A stretch of 64,000 bases of DNA from Glebionis coronaria (taxonomy: Eukaryota > Streptophyta > Magnoliopsida > Asterales > Asteraceae): NCBI GenBank assembly GCA_025667525.1, contig CM046878.1, positions 101,013,237-101,077,236 of the forward strand. The letters run 5' to 3'. This document shows positions 9,751 to 19,937 of the stretch, in pieces. Made by a program: the position numbers and the translations under genes. Position 1 is the first letter of the stretch. Every line of letters starts with the position of its first letter. The notes under the pieces are model-generated. The model was not told the DNA's origin. It worked only from the letters and a program-made list of their open reading frames with translations, and made no database searches.

Positions 9751-10973
9751 GGATGCATGTTGTCTCGCTTTAAATTTCAAAACATGCAATAAGATTGTAC
9801 ATGGAATTTGTACGTTGTCTTTGAGACCATAAACCTATCCTCAATTATATTTAGTTATTATTGCATATTATATTCACCATTCAAACAAAAATCTATCATT
9901 CAAACCAATATCTATGGTGCTAAATCTATCATTCAAACCAATAAAAAAAGACCATACACCTGTCCTCATTTATATTTAGATACAATTTACTTAAGACCAA
10001 ATAATTGTAAGGCTTTTAAGAAATCTTTATTTTTTTTCATATCCACCTGCCATGCTACAACTCATTGATGCTCGTATATAGCATAACGTTTAAATTAAGG
10101 ATAATCTAGGAAAAATTAAATTGAAACTTGCGTTTAATTTTCGGTGCGTGCAGGTCTAAAAGTTAACTACGACCAAAATCATGACAGCTCATTCCTAGAC
10201 CCCCAAACAGCAAACACGCCCTGTAAGAATAACCTCAAACAGATAATGACTCAAACACCCGTTAAGCAATTATGTCTTTAATGTAGATTTTTCGCTTATA
10301 ATCTTCTATCTTATAAGCGAAGATTAGTGGTGGCATATGGGCGTGTGTCAAGCAGGCTGGGGTTAAACTTGAAACATGTTATTTTTTAGTACGGGGCTAA
10401 ATGGGTTGGTTTGGTTGGAAATGGCTTAAAATTTCCATAGCAACTCGCTATGTATAAATTTAAAAGGACTCTTCAAGATGCAGCAAAGCCTTATGAACTT
10501 ACCGTATATCTGCTTTTAAGTATATTGCCAATGCCCTCTCATATCTGAAAATACTTCATCTAAGCCTTCATAAAACATTAAAATTTATTTGGTCTTATGA
10601 GGTCACGGATAATTGAATTTAGATCAATCACATTTGCATACCATAACTTATTGTCTATGAACTCTACGTTGTACACGTAATTAACTAATCGTAACTTTAA
10701 ACTTACATCACTCTAAAACTAAAGTTCCATTTCTTACATTCCAATCTTGAGTTCTATGTACTCCTTTCCCAGGCAAATAAGATATCTTTCTCAAGTCATT
10801 AATACCACTCACAGGAGCTTCGAAATCCATAAGATATTTATGATATATTAGCAACAATGTGAAAATAAACAAACAATGAGTGTAAATGTAAAGCATCATA
10901 GGATAGCTATAGAAATATAATACTTATACCAACCGTCTATACATCATTATTTTCAATCACCCTTTGTTGACGT
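9751..10973. other. Intergenic, CYP79 flank and intron-like remnants
   Basis: Bases 9751-9830 match the CYP79 3' flank. Bases ~10085-10195 resemble the start of the CYP79 intron (TGCGTGCAGGTC, ACTACGACCAAAATCATGAC), a further fragment of a duplicated unit. The rest, including a GC-richer stretch around 10320-10440, shows no gene that I recognise. Confidence 0.5.
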
Positions 10974-11422
10974 GGGCACGTTTGGTAGAGAGAATTTCAG
11001 AGATTAGGAATGAAGTAGAGAGTTGTATTCTTAGAAATGAAATCCAAGGAAATGATTTATTAAATTATTTTGTTTGGTAACGTCAGATATTTAAAAAAAA
11101 TACTCATAAAAATAATTTTTTTCTTTAAAAAGTTTTTAAATGAAAATAATAATAATAAAAGATATTATTATTATTATAAGAAATAATAACAACAATAAAA
11201 TAAAAATAAAATAAAATAATAATAATAAAATAATAATAATAATAACAATAATAATAATTAACATTAATGATAAATAAATAATAATAATAAATTAAAATTT
11301 AAAATTTAAAACTAAAAAATAAAATATGATCTTATAAGTAACTATAATAATAATAATTATTATTTTTTATTAATATTATTATTATTATTATTATTCATAT
11401 TTTATTATTATTATTACTTGTA

Positions 11423-11459
<37 letters not shown>

Positions 11460-11463
11460 TATA

Positions 11464-11554
<91 letters not shown>

Positions 11555-11746
11555 CTTATTCATGATATAGTAACTAGGAAATGGTTTCCACATCAAAAAT
11601 AGTGGAAATAATTTTCACACAAATTACAAAGGATTTAATTCCCTAAGAATTCAACTCTCCACCTCTTTTATTTCTCTACTAACCAAACAATGAAAATGAA
11701 ATCATTTCTAATTCTCTTCCTCCAGTTCCCTCTACCAAACACACCC
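10974..11746. mobile_element. TIR (fold-back) element with long TAA/TTA arms
   Basis: The ends are inverted repeats: GGGCACGTTTGGTAGAG on the left, and GGGTGTGTTTGGTAGAG as the complement of the right end. The inverted similarity continues inward for over 100 bp. The middle is (AAT)n-rich on the left (~11140-11340) and a long (ATT)n run on the right (~11345-11555), so almost the whole element can fold into one hairpin. It has no ORF. I see no convincing target duplication, so the superfamily is not assigned. Confidence 0.65.
11140..11555. repeat. AAT/ATT trinucleotide microsatellite pair in inverted order
   Basis: Imperfect AAT/TAA repeats run to about 11340, then near-perfect ATT repeats to about 11555, with the longest uninterrupted run around 11463-11533. 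Confidence 0.9.
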
Positions 11747-12809
11747 TTAATATGTGTAACCTGCCCATCAGTCCATGCTTCAGTTGTATCTTCGACCCAA
11801 ACATGGGTGCAACTACTGTATTCACCACGGTGGTGTGTAGTGTTTGTAAATCAGCCGGTAAAATGAATTTTTAAAAAGAAGTGGCAATACATGCCAGAAA
11901 AAAGAAAGATGGGAAACAAAGAAATGCCATATTTTTGTTCGAATTAAGTTTATGAGAACTTATGCCTACTCTTCACAAAGCCCATCCTCCCACAATAGTC
12001 TCTGCAACCACTCCTAATCAAACATGTTATATTAGCATATTAGATGTAGATGTTGCAAGATGGGCATGTCTCATCATGGGTCAAGATGCCATTCAATATT
12101 TTAAGTTTGGAATACGGCCTTAACTACTTTGCCTATCGCCATCAGTGTAAGTCTTCACATTTCCATGTGCACACATAAAAATGCATTTTTAACCTTGACG
12201 CATAAAGAACTACTAACATATGCATTTAGCTAAAAGTAACGGTTTTCACATAAATAAGAAAAATGTGCAAGCTAATTTTATACTAACCTTCCTGGACAAC
12301 TTTGCAAGCCATTGCTAAAAGCAAAACTCCATTGACGCAGTTCGCCTTCAATGAGTTATGTATCCTCACCAACACGTTAAAACTAAATAAGAAATTACAT
12401 GTTCATCATCTCAAATCTTACAATCGGAGTATTTAGGCTGTAAAATAAGTTTGAATACATACATTGTATTTGTCAAAAAATTCTACCTACACAAATGAAA
12501 CATAAAGTTTAACCCTTGGCGATAGCTTCCACGGAACGCCCTCGCAAGCATATGTTGCACATATTATCAAATACATTATGGGCGTTTTCAAAATCACAAT
12601 TAATATTCTAACCTAGAATAGTTAAATACTAAAAAACATATATAGGCACAGAATCATTAAGAAAAAAGGAAATTCACAGATCCCCTAAATTATATTGAAA
12701 CCGTAATTTCACAATTATTTAACAAAAAACTGATGCAAAGGCATCAACAAATTCATGATCAAATCCTTTTCTTTTCTTAAACTAAATTTATTTTAACAAT
12801 TTAAATAAA
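11747..12809. other. Intergenic, nothing recognised
   Basis: AT-rich sequence without a supported gene or clear repeat boundary. The last ~80 bases (TGATCAAATCC block) match the duplicated flank at about 25628-25680. Confidence 0.5.
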
Positions 12810-14453
12810 ATAAAAAACATTATAGTAAAGTAAGTTTTCATTTAGTTTTTATATTTTTTTCGTAAAAGGTTCCATTTTTGCAGATTTAGTAATCAGTGTT
12901 TTTAAAGTGCGGGCTACCTATTTGGTGTTTGTGTTTTGTATCATTTTCATACTTTGACTTAACGATTATTAAAAATTGACCGTTATTAAAGAATTATTTG
13001 TCTTTTTCTTTGTCTTTACAAAGCTATACTGAAGCTAGAGTCGTTTGCTGGAGTTAGAGAGTTAATGACCAGGAACTTAAAAGCCTTTTTTTCACATGTG
13101 CCATTGTTGTCGGAAATTAATCTTCACGATTCATCATAGGTTTGATCAGTTGTACATATGTAATGTTGTATTTACTGGGACAACTGGATATCTTCTTGTG
13201 TTAGTTGAACATTTATTAAAGTAGAACAACATCCTGATTCGATCAATAAAATCAATTGCTCTGAAATTACACGATTTACCAGTTCTAAATAAAATTACAC
13301 CATTTAAGGTTGTGATTCTTGTATTAAGTTCAGTCGGCAATTAACAAAACCATACACACACTCAAAATTGTGCTTTCAACTTCTTGAACTCGTGGGCTAA
13401 AGACATGCCCAATAAAAAATTTATGAATTCAGATCCTTTATACCAAGTTCACCACCAATCTTCTCTGGTGGTAATCCTCATCAGTCCAAGCGCTTTCCCT
13501 CATGATCATTTAGACCAGTACCCGTCTGTTGAATTGTATTTGGAACACCACTGGAACTGCCGATACTGGTTAGCACAGTGTTGGCGCCATAATATGAATG
13601 CCATTGTGTGATAACTAGCTTTTGTTGTTTATAAGGAGGAATAAGTCAGGATATTTAGACCTAGAATTATCAGCACCCTAGTGGCTAAATGGCTGGAACC
13701 ATTCTGATGCACTGTTGCATCTACCTTAAGAAAGTATTCCGAACTTCCCTACTCCCTATTGAACTCGACTCCATTGTCCTTGATCATGCAACCATATAAC
13801 CAATTGTGATGTTCTAGTTGTTTGTTGCTCTTTAACCAAAACAACCACACCGATTCACAAACCATATGTTGTCTTGAAAGCTCTCAGGAACAATGGCATC
13901 CTCACTGATATTGTGTGTGGGGCACTCATTAACGAAAAGGAACTACTGACTTTCTAAGTTGAGAGTAAGCTTGCAGGTCGCTCTTGATGTGTTTTGTCTC
14001 CACATAAAGCTACTTTAACAACAGAGGTAGTTATCGGGAACTTAAAGCTTTTTTTTTTCTCGAATTAGCCGTTGTTGTCTGAACTACTGAACCTAATCTT
14101 AGTGATTAAACGTATTGATCAATATTTCACACTATGATGCTCGAGTATGTTGAACGACGTTACTAATACAGAAGAACATTTTCCTAGTTTCCTAAATGTT
14201 TTGGGAAGAAGACAAAGAAAAAGACAAAATAGTTCTTTGAATAATGGTCAACTTTTAACGATCGTTAAGTCAAAGTATGAAAATGATACAAAACACAAAC
14301 ACGAGGTAGGTCCCTTGCACTTTCAGAACACCGGTTACTAAATCTGCAAAAATGGCATACCACAAGTAGGATTTCTACATTTTACTCAAAATAAAAAACA
14401 TTATAGTAAAGTCAGTTTTCATTTATTTTTATATTTTTTCGTAAAAGGTTCCA
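12810..14453. mobile_element. Inverted-repeat insertion flanked by a ~60-bp direct repeat
   Basis: Arms at 12872-13016 and about 14208-14355 are inverted copies of each other (~145 bp, roughly 85% by eye), starting CCATTTTTGCAGATTTAGTAA. Outside them a ~60-bp block (AACATTATAGTAAAG ... GTAAAAGGTTCCA) occurs directly repeated at 12810-12873 and 14391-14453. The paralogous flank at about 25682-25750 has this block once and no insertion. An additional direct repeat of ~120 bp lies inside (13005-13120 and about 13990-14090). The short ORFs inside are not recognisable. Whether this is a TIR transposon or a complex rearrangement is unresolved. Confidence 0.5.
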
Positions 14454-14525
14454 AGTAAATTTATTACTCCCAAACATAGTTCAATTCTATAGATGTGGGT
14501 GAATTATGTCACACCCCGCTAAAGC

Positions 14526-14600
14526 GGAAACATGAGTTGCGGAAACACGAGTTGCGTAAACACGAGTTGCGAAGGAAACACGAGTTGCGACGTATTACAT
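14526..14600. repeat. Short minisatellite, unit AAACACGAGTTGCG
   Basis: Four near-identical copies of a 14-bp unit in GC-richer sequence. One copy of the same motif lies at about 25820-25835 in the paralogous flank, so the array expanded after the duplication. Confidence 0.8.
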
Positions 14601-16339
14601 TAAATAAAAATATCCGATCTACATTATTTCAATTGTAGTTCTTGAAAGAACAACATAAATAGCTCCGAACATGAGTCACTCAATATGACATCAACATTCA
14701 TTCAATGCCCAATATAATGTAATCACTAAGTTTTCACTTAAATGTGATCACATCAAAAGTATATAAACGACCAACTATTGCAAATAATAAAACAAGGTTT
14801 GCATTTATTAAAAACGAATTTCCACGTCAAGTTAAAAAATGAGTTGTGTTCTTTTAATAAAATCAAATTCGAAATAAGCGAGTTATCTACTTTGCTTATT
14901 TCAAACGAATTCCAAATAGGCGAATTGAAATAAGTGACTTGTTGTTTATGGGAACAAGCGAGTTTGGAATAAAAGATTTCATTCAGATCAAAATACGTAT
15001 TGACAAAAACATGAGTTTGATAAGCAAGTTGTTAAAAAAAACGCATTAGCAATAATAGTGTTCCAAAAAAAATTGTTTTAAAGGGTTTCAAAACCGAATT
15101 CTAAGACATTATCATGACTGTTTTTCTAGTTAACCGTTTTAAAACAAACCTAAACCAAAATAAACAAGTTCGTCTAAATTTCCAAAATCGCACACTTTGT
15201 ATCACTTTTCTTACAACTTTACACGTAACAAATCCATCTTCAATTCTTTTTAGATATATATACTACTTAGGGATTAGTTCAAGTAAAACACTCTTCTAAA
15301 ATAAAAAAATAGGACATATTGGCCATTGATGCATTAATTTTGACTTAATTAAAGCTTCTAAATATTTATGGCAATTTCGTAAATAGATTGAAAAAACAAA
15401 GCTTACATATAATTCTCTGCTCGGAGGCTATTTTGTAATTTTAAACCTCTTTACATGTCGATTACTAATCTATGCAAAAAAAAAAAAAAAATCAATTCAT
15501 CCATCAAAATGGATTATCATCTAATCGAAATTGATTATCAATCGATTATTAATCCGTGTTAAATTTCTTGTTGGCAACTAATATGTTTATTTTTCTCGGA
15601 TTATCATTTTTAATTTTTTTGTTGTCTCATTCATTTTTTTTTTCGATTTTCCAGTTTTCATTGTTGTTTTATATTTGGTGGTACATGATGATCATAAATT
15701 TTGTAACGGTGACGATGTTTTGATGATGATGATGATATTCGCCTCTAGTGATGCTAACGATCCATGACCACGATGTCGCAATAGATGATGTCGAAAGGGA
15801 AGATGCATAATAGACAATGATTAACTAACAACGTTAATGTTGTAATAAGATGAACGATGATGCCGTAAATTACTTAACGTTGATGCATGATGGAATCCTA
15901 GGATGACGATGATGATCAATGTCGATGCATAATAGTGATAATGACGATGATCCATGGATGATGCAAATAATCCTTATCCAAATTACAAACTGAAAACGAT
16001 GACGAAGATGCTAAGATGCACGCTCTTAATATTTGTGGCAATTTAGCATTAAAAATATAATGTTTAGCTTGAAAATAAGATGAAGCAATTAGACGATGCA
16101 AAATGTGATTATCATGATCGGATGCAAATATTAGTTTGATGCAATATTAAGATGCAATTTAGAAAAAATATGATTAAAACAATATTAAGATGCAATTGAA
16201 ACGTAGCAACTTTTTGTTTAAGAAGAAATTTTAGTTAAAAAAAATAGACTATAAAGCTCTCTTCAATTATTTTTAGATATACATATAATTTACACAAGAC
16301 CATAACCTCTGATTGATGCTCGTATATAACCTGATTGAT
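14601..16339. other. Intergenic, duplicated flank upstream of CYP79 unit 3
   Basis: No gene is seen. About 14780-15120 parallels 26030-26262 and 6720-6900. About 15240-15640 parallels 8725-9130. The stretch 15710-16200 is rich in GATGATG and GATGCA motifs that look like a decayed trinucleotide repeat. Confidence 0.6.
15710..16200. repeat. Decayed GATGAT-rich tract
   Basis: Many copies of GATGATG, GATGCA and ACGATGA in irregular spacing. Both strands lack a long ORF. It probably derives from a microsatellite. Confidence 0.55.
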
Positions 16340-16890
16340 GTTCTATATAACATATTTGCGTTTATAATCAGTGTGTCTGCAGGGTCAAAAATTAAATATG
16401 ACAAAAATCGTTATAACTTCGAATAACAAAAAAAAACTTTTATTTAAAAAAACGAAGTAAAGAATTATTTCATGATGATACATAATGATATATGTGACTA
16501 TACAAGTATATTGTGCTAATTTTGTGTCATCTGATTTTAGGAAGTAAAGGATTGGCACAGTAGAATGGACCATGGCGAAGGCTATCAAAGAACCAGATAT
16601 TCTAAAAAGGACACTCGGGGAGTTGGATGACGTGGTAGGTTGTTATCGGATCGTTCATGAGCAAGACATAGCTAGATTCAACTATATAAAATCATGCATC
16701 AAGGAGTGATTTAGGTTGCACCATTTTGACGCCTTCAATTCACCTCATGTTTCTGTAACAAACACGCACGACAGTTGCGGGTTACTTCATACCCAAGGGC
16801 GTAACCCTTAATGAGCTGGCAATGATTTCATTTAGCACCGGGAGGCTTGGTTGTCCAGGAGTGTTTTTACTTTTAGGTTCGACCATCACT
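16340..16890 (+). pseudogene. CYP79-like remnant, unit 3
   Basis: Intron remnant (16340-16550, parallel to 18150-18355, ending TGATTTTAG) is followed by exon-2 blocks: VEWTMAKAIKEPDILKRTL-like sequence, the IKSCIKE region ending in a stop (TGA in place of the Ser codon of KESFRLHP), the ADTTVAGY region, and the heme region (FSTGRLGCPG) near 16830-16862. Large deletions and frameshifts rule out function. Confidence 0.8.
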
Positions 16891-17167
16891 ACAAGTAGTG
16901 AATTCTTATATTAGATCAGTACGTTGTCTTTGAGAAATTAAACTCTGCATTTCATGTCTCATGTCTGGGATGAAAAAGAGTTATTATATTCACCATATCA
17001 TATGAGACAAAATCTATGGTGCTAAAACTATCATTCAAAAAAAAAAAGACCATAAACCTCAATTATATTTAGATATAATTTACTCAGGACCATAAACCTC
17101 TCCTCTATCATATAAATACGCACTCGACACAACTCAATCTAACATATACAAAAAACAATCATCAGCA
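16891..17167 (+). promoter_or_regulatory. Upstream region of the main CYP79 copy
   Basis: Contains a copy of the CYP79 3'-flank block (TACGTTGTCTTTGAGA, 16920-16940), so units 3 and 4 abut closely. Two copies of a block containing TATATTTAGATATAATTTACTCA and ACCATAAACCTC precede the TATA box. Related blocks stand upstream of units 2 and 3. Confidence 0.55.
17111..17118 (+). promoter_or_regulatory. TATA box of the CYP79 copy
   Basis: TATAAATA lies 50 bp before the ATG at 17168, implying a 5' leader of about 20-30 nt. Confidence 0.7.
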
Positions 17168-18982
17168 ATGATTTCCTCTTTCAACATCTCAATCTTCGTC
17201 ATCATCATGGTTTCCATATTCGTCACAAAACTTCTTAAATGTAGCTTATCAAAAAAACCAACACTTCCACCTGGTCCAATGCACTTTCCATTCATTGGGA
17301 GCATAGTGCAAATGATCCTAAACCGGCCAACTTTCCGATGGACCGACAAGCTTATGGACCAGTTCGATACTGGAATCATATGCCTCCGGTTAGGGCCATC
17401 AACCAAAGTCATGGTAGTCTCCTCCCCAAGCATAGCACGTGAATTCCTTAAATAACACGATTCACTATTCGCTTCAAGGCCAGACTTCATGTCTGCTCAT
17501 CTAATAAGTGATAACTATCGTTCGGCCATCCTTTCACCTTTGGGGGAACAATGGAAGAAGATGAGAAAGATCGTAGTCCTAAGCATTCTCTCGTTGCCGA
17601 TTCACAAATGGACCCAGCCTAAACGAGACGAAGAAGCTGATCACTTGCTTAAAGACATATGCACTAAAATAAGACAAGAAGGTGGTCTAGTAAACATTCG
17701 ACATATAAGCCGGCAATTTTGTGGAAACTTGATGAGAAATATGATGTTTGGGAAAAGGTTTTTTGGAAAAGGAATGGAAGATGGGACGTCAGGTGAAGAA
17801 GAAACTGAACATGTCGATGCTCTCTTCGACATCCTTAATTATGTTTATGTATTTTGCATCACTGATTATTTGCCATTCTTGAGATGGAAGACTGATTTTG
17901 ATGGGCATGAAAAGATTATGCGAGCTGCCGTTGAATGTGTTCGTAAGTATCAAGATCCTTTGATCGATGAACGCATTGAAATGTGGAACAAAGGAACACG
18001 AAAGGAAAAAGCAGATCTGCTTGATGTTCTTATCACAAATGAAAACCCCAAGCTTACACCCGAGGAGATCAAAGCCCAAATAATTGTAAGACTTCTTCGA
18101 AATCTTGTTTTTTTTTTCATTCCACCTGCTAGGTTGCATAAATTTTAATTATCGGTTGCGTGCATGGTCGAAAAATTACGTAGTAACTACGACCAAAATC
18201 ATGACGACTCTCGAATATTTAACAAAACTTTTATTTAAACGTACTATATATATCACGAGTTGTAGTTTAAAAAAAGGAAAGTAAAGAATTATTTCGTAAT
18301 GATATATGTGACTGTGAGATATATATTGTGCTAATTTTGTGATATCTGATTTTAGGAAATAATGATTGCCACGGTTGATAACCCATCTCACGCCGTAGAA
18401 TGGGCCATGGCGGAGATGATCAATCAACCAGATATTCTAAAGAAGGCACTCGAGGAGTTGGACGACGTTGTAGGTTGTAATCGGCTTGTTCAAGAGCAAG
18501 ACATACCTAGACTCAACTATATAAAATCATGTATCAAGGAGTCCTTCAGGTTGCACCCATTTGACGCCTTCAATCCACCTCATGTTTCTACAGCAGACAC
18601 TACAGTTGCGGGTTACTTCATACCCAAGGGTAGTCACGTGGTGCTTAGTCGACCTGGGCTAGGAAGGAATCGACATGTGTGGAACAATCCAATGAGGTTT
18701 GATCCAGAGAGGCATCTAGGAGACGAAGGAATGCAAGTGAGTCTTGCCGATCACGAGCTGAATATGATTTCATTTAGCACCGGGAGGCGTGGTTGTCCAG
18801 GATTGCTGTTAGGTTCGACCATTACTACAATGTTGTTGGCCAGAATGCTTCAAGCGTTCACCTGGGAATTTCCGGGCAATGTGTCCTCGATTGAGCTTGT
18901 TGAAAATCATCATGACCTTTGCTTGGTTACTCCACTTGTAGCCATTGCTAAGCCACGTCTGGCTGACTATATCTACCCCTGA
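17168..18982 (+). pseudogene. CYP79-type P450, near-complete, one premature stop
   Basis: CYP79 enzymes are ER-anchored monooxygenases that convert an amino acid to its aldoxime. They provide the first step towards cyanogenic glucosides, glucosinolates and nitriles. There are two exons (17168-18085 and 18356-18982; 306 + 208 codons) with a phase-0 GT-AG intron just before the I-helix. Visible in order: hydrophobic N-terminal anchor; proline hinge LPPGP (~residue 36); C-helix WKKMRKI (~128); the CYP79-type I-helix ATVDNPSHAVEW instead of the usual AGTDT; KESFRLHP (ExxR, ~367); NPPHVSTADTTVAGYFIPKG; FDPERHL; heme signature [10 protein letters not shown] (~445). The only lesion is TAA at 17453-17455 (codon 96, between AREFLK and HDSLFASRP). 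It may be a recent pseudogene or a null allele; the subfamily and substrate cannot be told. Confidence 0.9.
18086..18355 (+). other. CYP79 intron (270 bp)
   Basis: Starts GTAAG after a complete Ile codon and ends TTTTAG before GAA ATA ATG. Remnants of this same intron in units 2 and 3 and at about 10.1 kb confirm that the copies are genomic duplicates, not retrocopies. Confidence 0.85.
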
Positions 18983-19262
18983 ATTTAAACAACTCACACA
19001 TGGGTTATTGTCATCACTGGATGCATGTTGTCTCGTTTTAAATTTCAAAACATTCAATAAGATTGTACATGGAACTTGTACGTTGTGTTTGAAAACCTCT
19101 TCATTCCATATCTCATGTTTGGGGTGAAGTTTGTAATGGTATATTGGATTTCACGTTGTGTTTGAAAAACTCTTCATTCTATTGCTTATAAAATTCACCA
19201 TATCATATAAAATCTACCATTCAAACCAAAATACAAAAACAACTCCATAATATAACTATATG
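18983..19262. other. CYP79 3' flank, interrupted by element C
   Basis: Matches the unit-1 flank at 5956-6240. The match continues on the other side of element C at 25494. No gene is seen. Confidence 0.75.
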
Positions 19263-19746
19263 TGTTGAAAAACATAATTCAAGAGATCTCAAAACACTTA
19301 TACTTGTATTCATCAAGATTAAGAAGATCAAAAGCAGAAAAACAATAAAGACTACCACTGCTAATTAGTTGTAGCCATATTATCTACATGATAATAGTCT
19401 TACAAGTTTAAAACATAAAAGAAAGACTAAGATCAAACGAGGGTTTCGAGATCGAATAGAGAGAGAATATTATGAGAAAAACAAACAGATACAAATGAGA
19501 TGAAACCCTAGCTATGATAATAATAGACGACTAAGGGTTCTCATGGGCTTTATGACCGTTTGAGCATGGGCTTGAACAAGTTGGGCTTGGGCATGTTGAT
19601 GACTTTGTCCAAGTGACAACTTAAGTCCCTTATCCACATAGCAGCTTCCACAAGTGATCCAAAGGACTAACTGAAACAAATAAAGTAAACATAATAAGAC
19701 CCTCATGTTTATGTTGGCTATCAGATTAGGTCCAACAATTTTAACA
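19263..19746 (-). repeat. Element C left LTR
   Basis: TG...CA ends; pairs with 25007-25493. By eye there are about 20 differences, so it is not a very recent insertion. Confidence 0.9.
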
Positions 19747-19937
19747 TCCCCTTAATCTGATAGCATATACAAGTTAATCATACCTAGTTTTTCAACCAAA
19801 TTTTCATGTTGATATGTATCCAACCCCTTTCTAAGGATATCTGCAATTTGATTTGCAGAATCCACTTTAACTTTCTTAACAACACTAATAAAAAAATGCT
19901 AACAAAGTGTAAATCTGTTTCAAAGTATTTAGTTCTT

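Noticed and set aside
13384..13611. 75-codon ORF as a gene
   Set aside because: It sits within the inverted-repeat insertion, has no homologous block that I recognise, and no promoter or splice context.
17134..18139. Antisense ORFs of 118 and 116 codons across the CYP79 exon
   Set aside because: They are shadows of the sense P450 coding sequence and have no recognisable domains.
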